A stretch of DNA of 64,000 bases from Tellurirhabdus rosea (GTDB lineage Bacteria > Bacteroidota > Bacteroidia > Cytophagales > Spirosomataceae), in NCBI RefSeq assembly GCF_026278345.1, contig NZ_CP111085.1:2807501-2871500 (forward strand). Direction: 5' to 3'. Below are positions 10,078 through 17,905 of this stretch, piece by piece; the first letter of the stretch is position 1, and each line of letters starts with the position of its first letter. The notes under the pieces are model-generated. The model was given only the letters and a program-made list of their open reading frames with translations. It had not been told where the DNA came from and made no database searches. Position numbers and translations under genes: made by a program.

Positions 10078-11358
10078 ATGAACCGACTGATTGTCATTGT
10101 CTTTGTATCCGCCGTGATGCTTCTGATCGACTGGTACGTCTTTCAGGCCGTCAAAAATGTAACGGACGATTCTGCGCTCACAACCCGCCGCACGGCCACG
10201 CTGGTTTACTGGGGCTTTACGGCATTTTTGCTGCTGGTCTACTGGGTGGTGCAGTTTAGTCCGCCCGATGCGTTCGGGCGCGTCACCCGCAATTTTCTTT
10301 ACAGCCTCATCGCCATTCCGTACCTGTGCAAGATTCTGCCGGTAATTTTCCTGCTGATTGACGACATCGGCCGCCTGGGCCGCTGGCTTGTTTCGCTGGT
10401 CAACCGGCCCGATATCCGTTCGGCCGTAGACGATACCCGGCAGGCGACCATTCCGCAGACGGACGTTATTTCGCGCTCCGAATTCCTGTCGAAAGCCGCC
10501 CTCGTAGCCGGGGCCGTTCCGCTGGCGGGCTTTACCTGGGGCATCGTGTCCGGCGCGCACGACTACCGCGTCCGGCGCGTCCGGCTGCCGCTGAAAAACC
10601 TGCCGTCGGGTTTCCACGGATTCCGGTTTGCCCAGCTATCGGACATTCATTCGGGCAGCTTCTTCAACAAAACAGCCGTAAAAGGAGGGGTGGAAATGCT
10701 GCTGCGCGAAAAGCCCGACATGGTCTTTTTTACGGGCGATCTGGTCAACAATACGGCCGATGAGGTAAAGGACTACATCGACATTTTCGGCAAAGTGAAA
10801 GCCCCGATGGGCGTTTTCTCGACGCTCGGCAACCACGACTACGGCGATTACGTGGCCTGGCAAAGCCTGGATGCCAAGCGGGCCAACCTCCAGAAACTGA
10901 TGGACGCCCACCGCCACATGGGCTGGAACCTGATGATGGACGAAAACCGCATCCTGACCGAAGGAGGCGACAAACTGGCCCTGATCGGCATTCAGAACTG
11001 GGGCGCGGGCGAACGCTGGCCGAAGTACGGCAATCTGGCCAAAGCCTATGCCGGAACGGAAGACTACCCCGTCAAACTGCTGCTTTCCCACGACCCCAGC
11101 CACTGGGACGGGCAGGTCCGCAGACAGTTTCCGGATATCGACCTGATGCTGGCGGGCCACACCCACGGCATGCAGTTCGGCGTGGAAATCGGTGATTTCA
11201 AATGGAGTCCGTCCAAGTACGTCTACAAACAGTGGGCGGGACTGTACACCGAAGGCGATCAGCATCTGTACGTAAATAGAGGGTACGGGTATCTGGGCTA
11301 TCCCGGCCGTGTGGGAATTTTACCGGAAATTACGATTATTGAACTTGTAAAAGCCTGA
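10078..11358 (+). CDS. Membrane-anchored metallophosphoesterase
   Basis: This 426-residue protein has three or four hydrophobic segments within the first 110 residues and another near residues 138-155. A calcineurin-type phosphoesterase domain follows, with all metal-site motifs: D189 and H191 in LSDIHSG, then GDLVNN, GNHDYG, a histidine in SHDPSHW and GHTHG. The family (YkuE/YaeI-like) hydrolyses phosphoesters, often lipid-linked or UDP-linked ones, at the membrane. An in-frame ATG at 10018 lies almost inside the preceding hairpin; the ATG at 10078 puts the first membrane helix at the N-terminus and is preferred. It is probably co-transcribed with the hydrolase 27 bases downstream. Confidence 0.85.
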   Translation: MNRLIVIVFVSAVMLLIDWYVFQAVKNVTDDSALTTRRTATLVYWGFTAFLLLVYWVVQFSPPDAFGRVTRNFLYSLIAIPYLCKILPVIFLLIDDIGRLGRWLVSLVNRPDIRSAVDDTRQATIPQTDVISRSEFLSKAALVAGAVPLAGFTWGIVSGAHDYRVRRVRLPLKNLPSGFHGFRFAQLSDIHSGSFFNKTAVKGGVEMLLREKPDMVFFTGDLVNNTADEVKDYIDIFGKVKAPMGVFSTLGNHDYGDYVAWQSLDAKRANLQKLMDAHRHMGWNLMMDENRILTEGGDKLALIGIQNWGAGERWPKYGNLAKAYAGTEDYPVKLLLSHDPSHWDGQVRRQFPDIDLMLAGHTHGMQFGVEIGDFKWSPSKYVYKQWAGLYTEGDQHLYVNRGYGYLGYPGRVGILPEITIIELVKA

Positions 11359-11385
11359 TGAAACTTCAACCCCTTCTCTAATCCT

Positions 11386-12258
11386 ATGAAAACCATTTTT
11401 CTCTCGTTTGCCGCCCTGTTTTTTTCGGTATTCGGGACCCGAAAGGCGGACGAAACGGCTGCTTCCAACACTCCGGACGGCGTACCGCTTTGCCATAGTG
11501 TTCCCAATGACATGGCTCGTTTTGCCTCGAACCCGGCGTTTATGGCGGCTCATGCCAATCCGGCCTCTTTCCGGTACGTCAGCGCCGCCGGTGAGATGAT
11601 CAAATTCAAAACGCCGGACGGAAAAGAAGCCAACGGCTTTTTCCTGAAAGCAAAGCAGCCCTCCGACAAGTGGCTGTTTGTGTACCAGGAATGGTGGGGC
11701 CTGAACGACAACATCAAGCAGCAGGCCGAGAAGTACTACAATGACCTGACAAATGTGAACGTGCTGGCCGTGGACATGTACGACGGAAAAGTAACCGCCG
11801 ACCGCCAGGAGGCCGCCAAACTCATGCAGGGCGTAAGCCGGGATCGTCTGGGGTCCATCATGCAGGGTGCCATTAACTACGCGGGCAACAAGGCAAAGAT
11901 CGCCAGTGTGGGCTGGTGTTTCGGGGGGGCCATGTCTTTGCAGTCGGCGCTGCTGGAAGGCGACCGGGCCGTGGGCTGCGTGATGTATTATGGCTCCCCG
12001 GAGCAGGACGTCAACAAACTGAAAACGCTGAAAACCGATGTGCTGGGCCTGTTTGCTTCCAAAGACGGCTTTATCAATCCGCAGGTCGTCAAACAGTTTC
12101 AGGACAACATGGACAAGGCCGGGAAAAAAGTAGAAGTGAAAATGTACGAGGCCGACCACGGTTTTGCCAATCCGAGCAATCCCATTTTCGACAAGCAGGC
12201 CACCGCGGACGCCTACCAGCGTTCGTTAACGTACCTGAAGGACCGATTGAAAGCCTGA
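11386..12258 (+). CDS. Exported dienelactone hydrolase-family protein
   Basis: This 290-residue alpha/beta hydrolase has a signal peptide (about residues 1-20) and the complete dienelactone-hydrolase triad: C178 in GWCFGG, D227 in ASKDGF and H258 in ADHGFANPS. The cysteine nucleophile in a G-x-C-x-G-G elbow is typical of this family, which opens lactones or cleaves small esters. The signal peptide places it in the periplasm, unlike classical cytosolic ClcD. The substrate is unknown. It follows the phosphoesterase by 27 bases and is followed at once by the tripartite palindromic repeat. Confidence 0.87.
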   Translation: MKTIFLSFAALFFSVFGTRKADETAASNTPDGVPLCHSVPNDMARFASNPAFMAAHANPASFRYVSAAGEMIKFKTPDGKEANGFFLKAKQPSDKWLFVYQEWWGLNDNIKQQAEKYYNDLTNVNVLAVDMYDGKVTADRQEAAKLMQGVSRDRLGSIMQGAINYAGNKAKIASVGWCFGGAMSLQSALLEGDRAVGCVMYYGSPEQDVNKLKTLKTDVLGLFASKDGFINPQVVKQFQDNMDKAGKKVEVKMYEADHGFANPSNPIFDKQATADAYQRSLTYLKDRLKA

Positions 12259-12363
12259 TGTATTCACGGGCTTTAGCCCGTGATCATGTACCCACGACTT
12301 TAGTCCGTGATTGTACGCTTGGTTTCAAGTCGATCTCGTCACGGGCTAAAGCCCGTGGATACA
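12259..12363 (+). repeat. Tripartite palindromic repeat, CACGGGCTTTAGCCCGTG class
   Basis: Three units are present: 12259-12283, 12293-12310 (diverged, CACGACTTTAGTCCGTG) and 12339-12363. Each outer unit is itself nearly self-complementary (CACGGGCTTTAGCCCGTG), and the two outer units are also inverted copies of each other (24 of 25 positions). The single difference pairs as U-G in plus-strand RNA. The RNA could thus form either three small hairpins or one long one. The element starts on the base after the hydrolase stop codon. Confidence 0.85.
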
Positions 12364-12445
12364 TCACGCAGCGGCAAACCGAATAAACCTTCGTAAATTT
12401 TTGTTGTCTAAGGAGAACACAGTCAACCCTTTGGCGCAAAATGCT

Positions 12446-12718
12446 ATGAAAACGGGAAAATTGCTTTCTATCGTGACCGGTGTGCTGCTGGCGCTTTCGC
12501 TGGCAAGCTGTGGTCCGACCTACGTAGGTGTCCGGCCCGATTACGGCCCCGGATATCGGTATTACGGAGCCCGGCCGTACGCCTACCGTCCGCCGGTGAT
12601 CGTGACGCCTCCGCCGCGTTATTACGCTCCTCGCGCGTATCGGTATTATAAACCCAGTCCGCGTTATTACGGAAACCGGGGGTACCGGACGCCGTATCGG
12701 GGCTACCGCAGACGGTAA
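12446..12718 (+). CDS. Small Tyr/Arg/Pro-rich lipoprotein
   Basis: This 90-residue protein has a clear lipoprotein signal ending LASC (Cys about residue 23). The mature part is extremely rich in Tyr, Arg and Pro, with repeated RYY and YR motifs (YYAPRAYRYYKP, YRGYRRR). It has no enzymatic motif. Such basic, tyrosine-rich short proteins occur in many Bacteroidota as unnamed surface or envelope proteins. The ATG at 12446 is chosen over an upstream TTG because the signal peptide begins there. A strong terminator follows directly. The function is unknown. Confidence 0.75.
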   Translation: MKTGKLLSIVTGVLLALSLASCGPTYVGVRPDYGPGYRYYGARPYAYRPPVIVTPPPRYYAPRAYRYYKPSPRYYGNRGYRTPYRGYRRR

Positions 12719-12725
12719 GGAGTCC

Positions 12726-12764
12726 ATATAAAAACCGGCTTATTTCGAAAGCCGGTTTTTATAT
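12726..12764 (+). terminator. Intrinsic terminator after the small lipoprotein
   Basis: A 16-bp stem (AAAAACCGGCTT on the left, AAGCCGGTTTTT on the right, flanked by ATAT) has a 7-base loop and A- and T-tracts at the base. It begins eight bases after the stop codon. Confidence 0.9.
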
Positions 12765-12868
12765 GTCCGGCCGGAAAAAAGCCCTGTCGGAAGGTCAGGT
12801 GATAAAAACTTTTTATCCGGTGTGACGAACAGCGCCTTCTTTACGTTACACGGATAAGTCTGACAACC

Positions 12869-13078
12869 ATGAAGAAGCTACTGATTCTGAGCATGACCTT
12901 TGGGATGCTGCTGCCGGTTGAGTCGTCGGCAGAGGCACTCACCTCATCTGCGGCCCCCTCCGAAGTAAAAGAGGCTAAAATCGTAAAGCGCAAACGTAAA
13001 GCCCGCGGCTACCGGAAGAAAAAAGGATTTATGTGGGGCCTGTTTCGCAAAAACGACTGCGGCTGTCCGAAGCATTGA
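12869..13078 (+). CDS. Small exported basic protein with CGCPKH tail
   Basis: This 69-residue protein has a signal peptide (about residues 1-22). A short acidic/neutral spacer is followed by a strongly basic block (KRKRKARGYRKKKG), the hydrophobic piece FMWGLF and a C-terminal C-G-C-P-K-H. The two cysteines could bind a metal or form a disulfide. I do not recognise a family. The signal peptide, its own terminator and a normal start support it as a real gene. It has no obvious partner apart from the neighbouring small lipoprotein, which is similarly basic. Confidence 0.65.
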   Translation: MKKLLILSMTFGMLLPVESSAEALTSSAAPSEVKEAKIVKRKRKARGYRKKKGFMWGLFRKNDCGCPKH

Positions 13079-13098
13079 ACACCAACCTCCTGACTGAC

Positions 13099-13122
13099 AA
13101 GCCGGTTCAGACCGGCTTTTGC
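13099..13122 (+). terminator. Intrinsic terminator (AAGCCGGT-TCAG-ACCGGCTTTT)
   Basis: An 8-bp stem with a 4-base loop and a T-run lies 20 bases after the small basic protein gene. Its stem, like that of the terminator at 12726, uses the AAGCCGG motif. Confidence 0.87.
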
Positions 13123-13150
13123 GTTAAATGTGGGTTAATAAATTGTAAAT

Positions 13151-13183
13151 TTCTGTTATTCAGGCCAAAATTTCGTAATTTTG
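13151..13183 (+). promoter_or_regulatory. Candidate Bacteroidota sigma promoter for typA
   Basis: TAATTTTG at 13176-13183 matches the Bacteroidota -7 consensus TAnnTTTG. A TTCTG at 13151-13155, 20 bases upstream, resembles the -33 element. The start codon of typA is about 150 bases downstream, so the transcript would have a long leader. No ORF is seen in that leader. Confidence 0.5.
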
Positions 13184-13334
13184 CGGGCCAATTAATGTCT
13201 TGAACTGGGATTTACGGTGATTTTATGATTACCCGGATTCTTCGAAGATTAAAGATTTGACAAAGAGCTTACAAGCTTGGACACTTTAATCAGCAGAATC
13301 GATCAAATCAAGTGAATCAGAGTTCTGAATCTGT

Positions 13335-15149
13335 ATGCAATCTATTCGCAATATCGCAATTATCGCCCACGTTGACCACGGTAAAACGACGCTGGTTGAC
13401 AAGATTATCCACGCCTCGAAGATCTTTCGGGAAAACCAGGAATTTGGGGATTTGATCCTCGACAACAACGACCTGGAGCGGGAGCGGGGCATTACGATTG
13501 TCTCCAAGAACGTTTCCGTCCGTTACAAAGACGTGAAAATCAACATCATCGACACCCCGGGTCACTCCGATTTCGGAGGTGAGGTAGAGCGCGTCCTGAA
13601 GATGGCCGATGGCGTTTGCCTGCTCGTCGATGCCTTCGAAGGTCCGATGCCCCAGACGCGCTTCGTTCTGAGCAAAGCCCTGCAACTGGGCCTGAAGCCG
13701 GTCGTGATCGTCAACAAAGTCGATAAGGAAAACTGCCGCCCGGAAGAAGTTCAGGAGCAGGTATTCGACCTGATGTTCAACCTCGGGGCTACCGAAGACC
13801 AGCTTGATTTCGTGACCGTTTACGGTTCGTCGAAGCAGGGCTGGATGGGCCCGGACTGGAAAACCCCGACCGACAACATCACCTTCCTGCTGGATACGAT
13901 CGTGGAAGTTATTCCGCCGGCACCGAGCAACGAAGGAACGCCGCAGATGCAGATTACCTCCCTCGACTACTCCGCTTTCGTGGGCCGGATCGCCATCGGA
14001 CGCGTACACCGGGGAACGCTGCGCGAAGGCTCGAACGTAGCCCTCATCAAAGCGGACGGCTCCATCAAGAAGTCGCGCATCAAAGAACTGCACGTGTTTG
14101 AAGGTCTGGGCAAGCAGAAAGTATCGGAGGTGAGCTCCGGTGAGATCTGCGCCGTGACCGGTCTGGAAGACTTCGAAATCGGGGATACCATCGCCGACGT
14201 GGAGAATCCGGAAGCCCTGCCGCGTATTTCGGTAGACGAGCCGACGATGAACATGCTGTTCACGATCAACAACTCGCCTTTCTTCGGAAAGGAAGGAAAG
14301 TTTGTGACGTCCCGCCACCTGCGCGACCGTCTGTTCAAGGAAACCGAAAAGAACCTGGCACTGCGCGTAGAAACGACTGACAGCGAAGACCGCTTCCTGG
14401 TGTATGGCCGGGGTATTCTTCACCTGTCTGTCCTGATCGAAACGATGCGTCGCGAAGGCTACGAATTGCAGGTAGGCCAGCCGCAGGTGCTGTACAAGCA
14501 GGACGAGAACGGCAACCGCATGGAGCCGATCGAAACGCTGGTCGTTGACGTTCCGGAAGAAACCGCCGGTAAGGTTATCGAACTGGCTACGCAGCGCAAA
14601 GGCGAACTGCTGATCATGGAACCGAAAGGCGATCTTCAGCACCTGGAGTTCGAGATTCCGTCACGCGGCCTGATCGGTCTGCGCTCGAACGTACTGACCG
14701 CTACCTTCGGGGAAGCCGTAATGAGTCACCGTTTCAAGGATTACCAGGCATACAAAGGCCCCATCGCCGAGCGGATCAACGGTTCGCTGATTTCGATGAA
14801 CACGGGTCCCACCACGGCCTACTCGATTGATAAGCTTCAGGACCGCGGCGTCTTCTTTGTAGAGCCGGGCGAAGAGGTGTACATGGGTCAGGTAATCGGT
14901 GAGCACAACCGCCAGAACGACATCGTGGTCAACGCCATGACGGCCAAAAAACTGACCAACATGCGGGCTTCCGGCTCGGATGATAACGTCCGGATTGCGC
15001 CGAAAGTGACGTTCTCGCTGGAAGAAGCCATGGAATACATCCAGAAAGACGAATACCTGGAAGTAACGCCGAAGTCGATCCGGATGCGTAAGATTTTCCT
15101 CGACGAAAACGAGCGCAAGCGGAACGAGAACAAGCTGGCGATGGCGTAA
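13335..15149 (+). CDS. typA: Ribosome-associated GTPase TypA/BipA
   Basis: This 604-residue protein is full length and highly conserved. The G-domain motifs are HVDHGKTTL (G1, about residues 12-20), RGITI (switch I), DTPGHSDF (G3) and [13 protein letters not shown] (G4). EF-G-like domains III and V and the TypA-specific C-terminal domain follow ([21 protein letters not shown]). TypA binds the 70S ribosome in place of EF-G and helps 50S assembly and translation under cold or stress. It is monocistronic here, with its own promoter candidate upstream and a pyrimidine/purine inverted repeat after it. Confidence 0.97.
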   Translation: MQSIRNIAIIAHVDHGKTTLVDKIIHASKIFRENQEFGDLILDNNDLERERGITIVSKNVSVRYKDVKINIIDTPGHSDFGGEVERVLKMADGVCLLVDAFEGPMPQTRFVLSKALQLGLKPVVIVNKVDKENCRPEEVQEQVFDLMFNLGATEDQLDFVTVYGSSKQGWMGPDWKTPTDNITFLLDTIVEVIPPAPSNEGTPQMQITSLDYSAFVGRIAIGRVHRGTLREGSNVALIKADGSIKKSRIKELHVFEGLGKQKVSEVSSGEICAVTGLEDFEIGDTIADVENPEALPRISVDEPTMNMLFTINNSPFFGKEGKFVTSRHLRDRLFKETEKNLALRVETTDSEDRFLVYGRGILHLSVLIETMRREGYELQVGQPQVLYKQDENGNRMEPIETLVVDVPEETAGKVIELATQRKGELLIMEPKGDLQHLEFEIPSRGLIGLRSNVLTATFGEAVMSHRFKDYQAYKGPIAERINGSLISMNTGPTTAYSIDKLQDRGVFFVEPGEEVYMGQVIGEHNRQNDIVVNAMTAKKLTNMRASGSDDNVRIAPKVTFSLEEAMEYIQKDEYLEVTPKSIRMRKIFLDENERKRNENKLAMA

Positions 15150-15155
15150 GCAGGA

Positions 15156-15259
15156 ATAGACAAAAGAGAAAAGAGACAAAAGACTTTTGGTCGTGTGAAG
15201 CTTCTTCCCGACTTAAGTCCTTTGTCTCTTTTCTCTTTTGTCTTTTCTCTCTTGTCTAT
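15156..15259 (-). repeat. Inverted repeat, AGACAAAAGAGAAAAG word class, between convergent genes
   Basis: The left arm 15156-15187 is all purines plus C (ATAGACAAAAGAGAAAAGAG...). The right arm 15215-15259 is its inverted copy with one extra 14-base unit. Apart from that unit there are two differences, and both would be G-U pairs in a minus-strand transcript. The element lies between typA (plus) and the barrel gene (minus), so it could end both transcripts. The same word recurs at 38364, 39478, 39808, 40497 and 43243. Confidence 0.82.
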
Positions 15260-15260
15260 C

Positions 15261-15899
15261 TCAAAAACTAATTCCCGCCCGCAGTGCTACGCGGTTGTAC
15301 ACCCGGGTTTCGTACTTGTAGAGTTCGTTCCCGCCGAGGGGCTTTTCGGCTTCGGCTTCCTGCCGTTTGTAGCTCAGCGATAAGATAAAGTTTGTGCTCT
15401 GCGGCTTGCCGATGCGGAAGCCCACACCCGGCGAAATCATCCAGCCTCCCTTCGTTTTGTAGCCCGTCGGGTCTTCGTTGAACCAGGTAAAGCCGTAACC
15501 CGTGTCCAGACTGGAGAAGATCCGTAAGTTCCGGCTTGGCTTGCCCAGGTCGTAGCGGACCCCCGCCCCAATGGGCATCAGCAGAGCCGAATTATACCAG
15601 TCCACTCCAACCACGCCACCCACGGCCAGTCTGGGGCGCAGCTGCACGCCGTTGAACGTCTGCCCGGTAATATTTTGCCGCTTCTGAACACCTTCATTAA
15701 CGCCGCTTACGAATGTTACGCCGTAGCGCACCTGACCGAACAGCACACCCAGTTCGGTCATATTTGTGAAATGCGGCCGGAACGGCGTCTGCTGCCCAAA
15801 CGCCGAGGTAAGCAGCAGGAGCCAGGCAAGCAGCGTGAACGGAACGGAAAGGTGCTTATGACGCAGCAGGAGCCGCAGAAAAGAATTCGTCGTTTTCAT
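15261..15899 (-). CDS. Small outer-membrane beta-barrel-like protein
   Basis: This 212-residue exported protein has an N-terminal membrane/signal segment (about residues 18-35, ending AFGQ). Alternating hydrophobic strands follow (VLFGQVRYGVTFVSG, LRIFSSLDTGYGFTW, NFILSLSYKRQE). It ends in Phe (AGISF), as is typical of outer-membrane barrels. It is not a named family that I recognise. It begins 12 bases after the end of the LVIVD lipoprotein gene and is probably co-transcribed with it, so the two may form an envelope pair. Confidence 0.7.
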   Translation of the reverse strand: MKTTNSFLRLLLRHKHLSVPFTLLAWLLLLTSAFGQQTPFRPHFTNMTELGVLFGQVRYGVTFVSGVNEGVQKRQNITGQTFNGVQLRPRLAVGGVVGVDWYNSALLMPIGAGVRYDLGKPSRNLRIFSSLDTGYGFTWFNEDPTGYKTKGGWMISPGVGFRIGKPQSTNFILSLSYKRQEAEAEKPLGGNELYKYETRVYNRVALRAGISF

Positions 15900-15911
15900 G
15901 TTGTTACGGGT

Positions 15912-17210
15912 TTACCAGGGACGATCGACCGGAATTTTGCTCAGTTGCCGCAGGCTTCGCGGGTTGCTGTAGTCAAACTGATAAAGCCCGTCTTTGCCGA
16001 TCATCAGCAGGAGGCGGCCGCGGTCGTAGTTGCCGAGCGGAATCACGTCGTAGGCGTCCATACCCGTCAGCCGCTGAAGCTCCGTGATGTTCAGGATGCT
16101 GTTGGCGTCCAGTGATTTCAGCCCGTGGCGGCCTTCGCAGACAAACAGCGTTTTGGCGTCGATGCCCAGCCCGTGCGGATTCTGCATCGGATAGGTTTTG
16201 ATCAGGCGCGGCGCGGCGGCATTGCTCACGTCCACCACATCCAGCTGGTTGCTGGCCCGGGTACAGAAATTGCCCGATCGCAGCGTCACATACGCAATGT
16301 CGTTTTCGACCACCACCGGGTCGCAGGCCATCGCGTGCTGGAACGTGCTCAGGTGCGTTGGTTTGGCCGGGTTGCTGGCGTCGTAGATGTGCATTCCCGT
16401 CGTGGAGCCGATAAACAGTTTGTCTTTATACGGAAAGATGGTTTCGATGCCCCAGCCCAGATTAACCCGGCTGCCTTTGCGCGGACTGGTCGGATTCTGA
16501 ATGTCGAACAGAACCAGTTCGTTCTGCCCCACGGTATACAGGTAATTGTTGTAAAGCGTGAAGCGGGCCATCGAACCGCCGGTGCCGTTGGAGTTCTGCG
16601 AAGGAGCGGCGCTGCTCATGTTCGATAGGCCGCGCGTGTCGGCAAAGAAGGCCACGCCGCCCCACCACCAGTTGCCCGACGGCTGGCTGTTGTCGCAGTT
16701 CGTGTTGACGGTCTGGGTCACGTAGTCCACACGCTGGTCGCTGACAAGGTTCCGGGTCGAGTCGAACGACCACCAGGCCCCGTCGAATGTCCCGTTGCGG
16801 AAGACGTTCTCGGCCCGTCCGGCGGGTTTGATGCTGGCCGGATTGCTGATGTCCAGCGCCACCAGATCCATGTAGCTGTCGGCGTACAGAATGTTGTTGC
16901 GGACCGCCATGTCGCCGTTGCCCGGAATCCGCAGGAAAGTCACCATTTTCGGGTTTTCCGGATTGCGGTTGTCGATGACGTGGATGCCTTCCTTCACCTC
17001 GTTGATGAACAGATAGCCGTCTTTGTAATAGATCTTGCCGGGGTTGACCAGCGTGCGGGCTTCTTCCTGAGCGATGCTTTGCCGAAGCTGCGCGGCGGTA
17101 AAGGTTTGCGGCGTAAACTGCCGGAACACGCGCGTTTCGCGGCATTTATCCGTGCAGCCCCAGGAGGCCAGCAGGGCTGCAACAAAGAGGAGTAAAAGGT
17201 TGGATTTCAT
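15912..17210 (-). CDS. LVIVD-repeat beta-propeller lipoprotein
   Basis: This 432-residue lipoprotein has a lipobox ending WGC at about residue 19. The mature part is a string of about 40-residue repeats with the pattern DI-x-NP-x-x-P: for example VIDNRNPENPKMV, ALDISNPASIK, LFDIQNPTSPRKG, IYDASNPAKPT and VVDVSNAAAPRL. This is the LVIVD repeat, which folds as a surface-exposed beta-propeller. No catalytic motif is seen. The role is probably binding or scaffolding on the cell surface. The last repeats read VIPLGNYDRGRLLLMIGKDG, as in related Cytophagales proteins. Confidence 0.82.
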   Translation of the reverse strand: MKSNLLLLFVAALLASWGCTDKCRETRVFRQFTPQTFTAAQLRQSIAQEEARTLVNPGKIYYKDGYLFINEVKEGIHVIDNRNPENPKMVTFLRIPGNGDMAVRNNILYADSYMDLVALDISNPASIKPAGRAENVFRNGTFDGAWWSFDSTRNLVSDQRVDYVTQTVNTNCDNSQPSGNWWWGGVAFFADTRGLSNMSSAAPSQNSNGTGGSMARFTLYNNYLYTVGQNELVLFDIQNPTSPRKGSRVNLGWGIETIFPYKDKLFIGSTTGMHIYDASNPAKPTHLSTFQHAMACDPVVVENDIAYVTLRSGNFCTRASNQLDVVDVSNAAAPRLIKTYPMQNPHGLGIDAKTLFVCEGRHGLKSLDANSILNITELQRLTGMDAYDVIPLGNYDRGRLLLMIGKDGLYQFDYSNPRSLRQLSKIPVDRPW

Positions 17211-17296
17211 AACAGCCTGGTTTAGTGACGCGGTTATGACCCCGGTTAAGAAAGGAAGGTTGGAATGGCCGGATTAAAATACGATAACTTATTAAT

Positions 17297-17326
17297 AAAA
17301 AACCCGGCAGCAGGAGCCGCCGGGTT
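17297..17326 (-). terminator. Minus-strand intrinsic terminator after the META-domain gene
   Basis: The stem AACCCGGC/GCCGGGTT with a loop and, on the minus strand, a T-run of six followed by ATTAATAAG lies about 100 bases after the META-domain stop codon. It separates the serpin-META unit from the LVIVD unit. Confidence 0.85.
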
Positions 17327-17425
17327 TTCGCGTTTTTGCACAATGAATCAGAGGTAATGAACGGTAAGTTTTTGCTGACCGGACTGGGTGTGGACAGCCC
17401 GGCCAATGGTGTATTCAGGTTGTCG

Positions 17426-17905
17426 CTACTTTGTTTTCTCGTAAATCAGTACGCCGGACTTGCTGCCGTTGTACAACAGCCGCAGACGGTTTCGGGAGGT
17501 CAGCTCGTACCGGCTGACGGCCTTCAGGTTGTTGAAGTACTCCGTCTCAAACTGCATGGCTTCGGGCGGACCGGCCATTTTGGTGGCACCGATGACCCCA
17601 ACGCTGACGCCGTTGCCCGGGTTGGTTCCTTCCTGGGCGGATGACCCGAAAGAAGCCAGCGCAAAGTACTGGTTGACCGATGACCGTCCGGACACTTTGA
17701 AGGGCGTAACGCCAGCGATAGTCTGCGCCGCCGGGTCTACTTCCAGTTTGAGCGTCACCTCATACGCCGAGGCCGGCTCCACCAGTTTCCACTCGCCGCT
17801 TAGTTTGGTCGGGTCGGCCGGAACCACGCTTTCCTCGTTTCGTTCGCAGTTCGAGAGCGACATCAGGACCGCAGCAACCAGCGTCATCAGAAATGCACGT
17901 ATCAT
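17426..17905 (-). CDS. META-domain (HslJ-like) lipoprotein
   Basis: This 159-residue protein has a hydrophobic signal followed by a Cys near residue 20 (LSNCERNEE), consistent with a lipoprotein. The body starts LSGEWKLVE and contains the META-domain hallmark TKMAGPPEAMQFETEYFNNL followed by the closing strand LRLLYNG. The family includes HslJ, which has been linked to novobiocin and heat stress; the molecular activity is not established. Its start codon overlaps the serpin stop by four bases (ATGA), so the two are translationally coupled. Confidence 0.78.
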   Translation of the reverse strand: MIRAFLMTLVAAVLMSLSNCERNEESVVPADPTKLSGEWKLVEPASAYEVTLKLEVDPAAQTIAGVTPFKVSGRSSVNQYFALASFGSSAQEGTNPGNGVSVGVIGATKMAGPPEAMQFETEYFNNLKAVSRYELTSRNRLRLLYNGSKSGVLIYEKTK

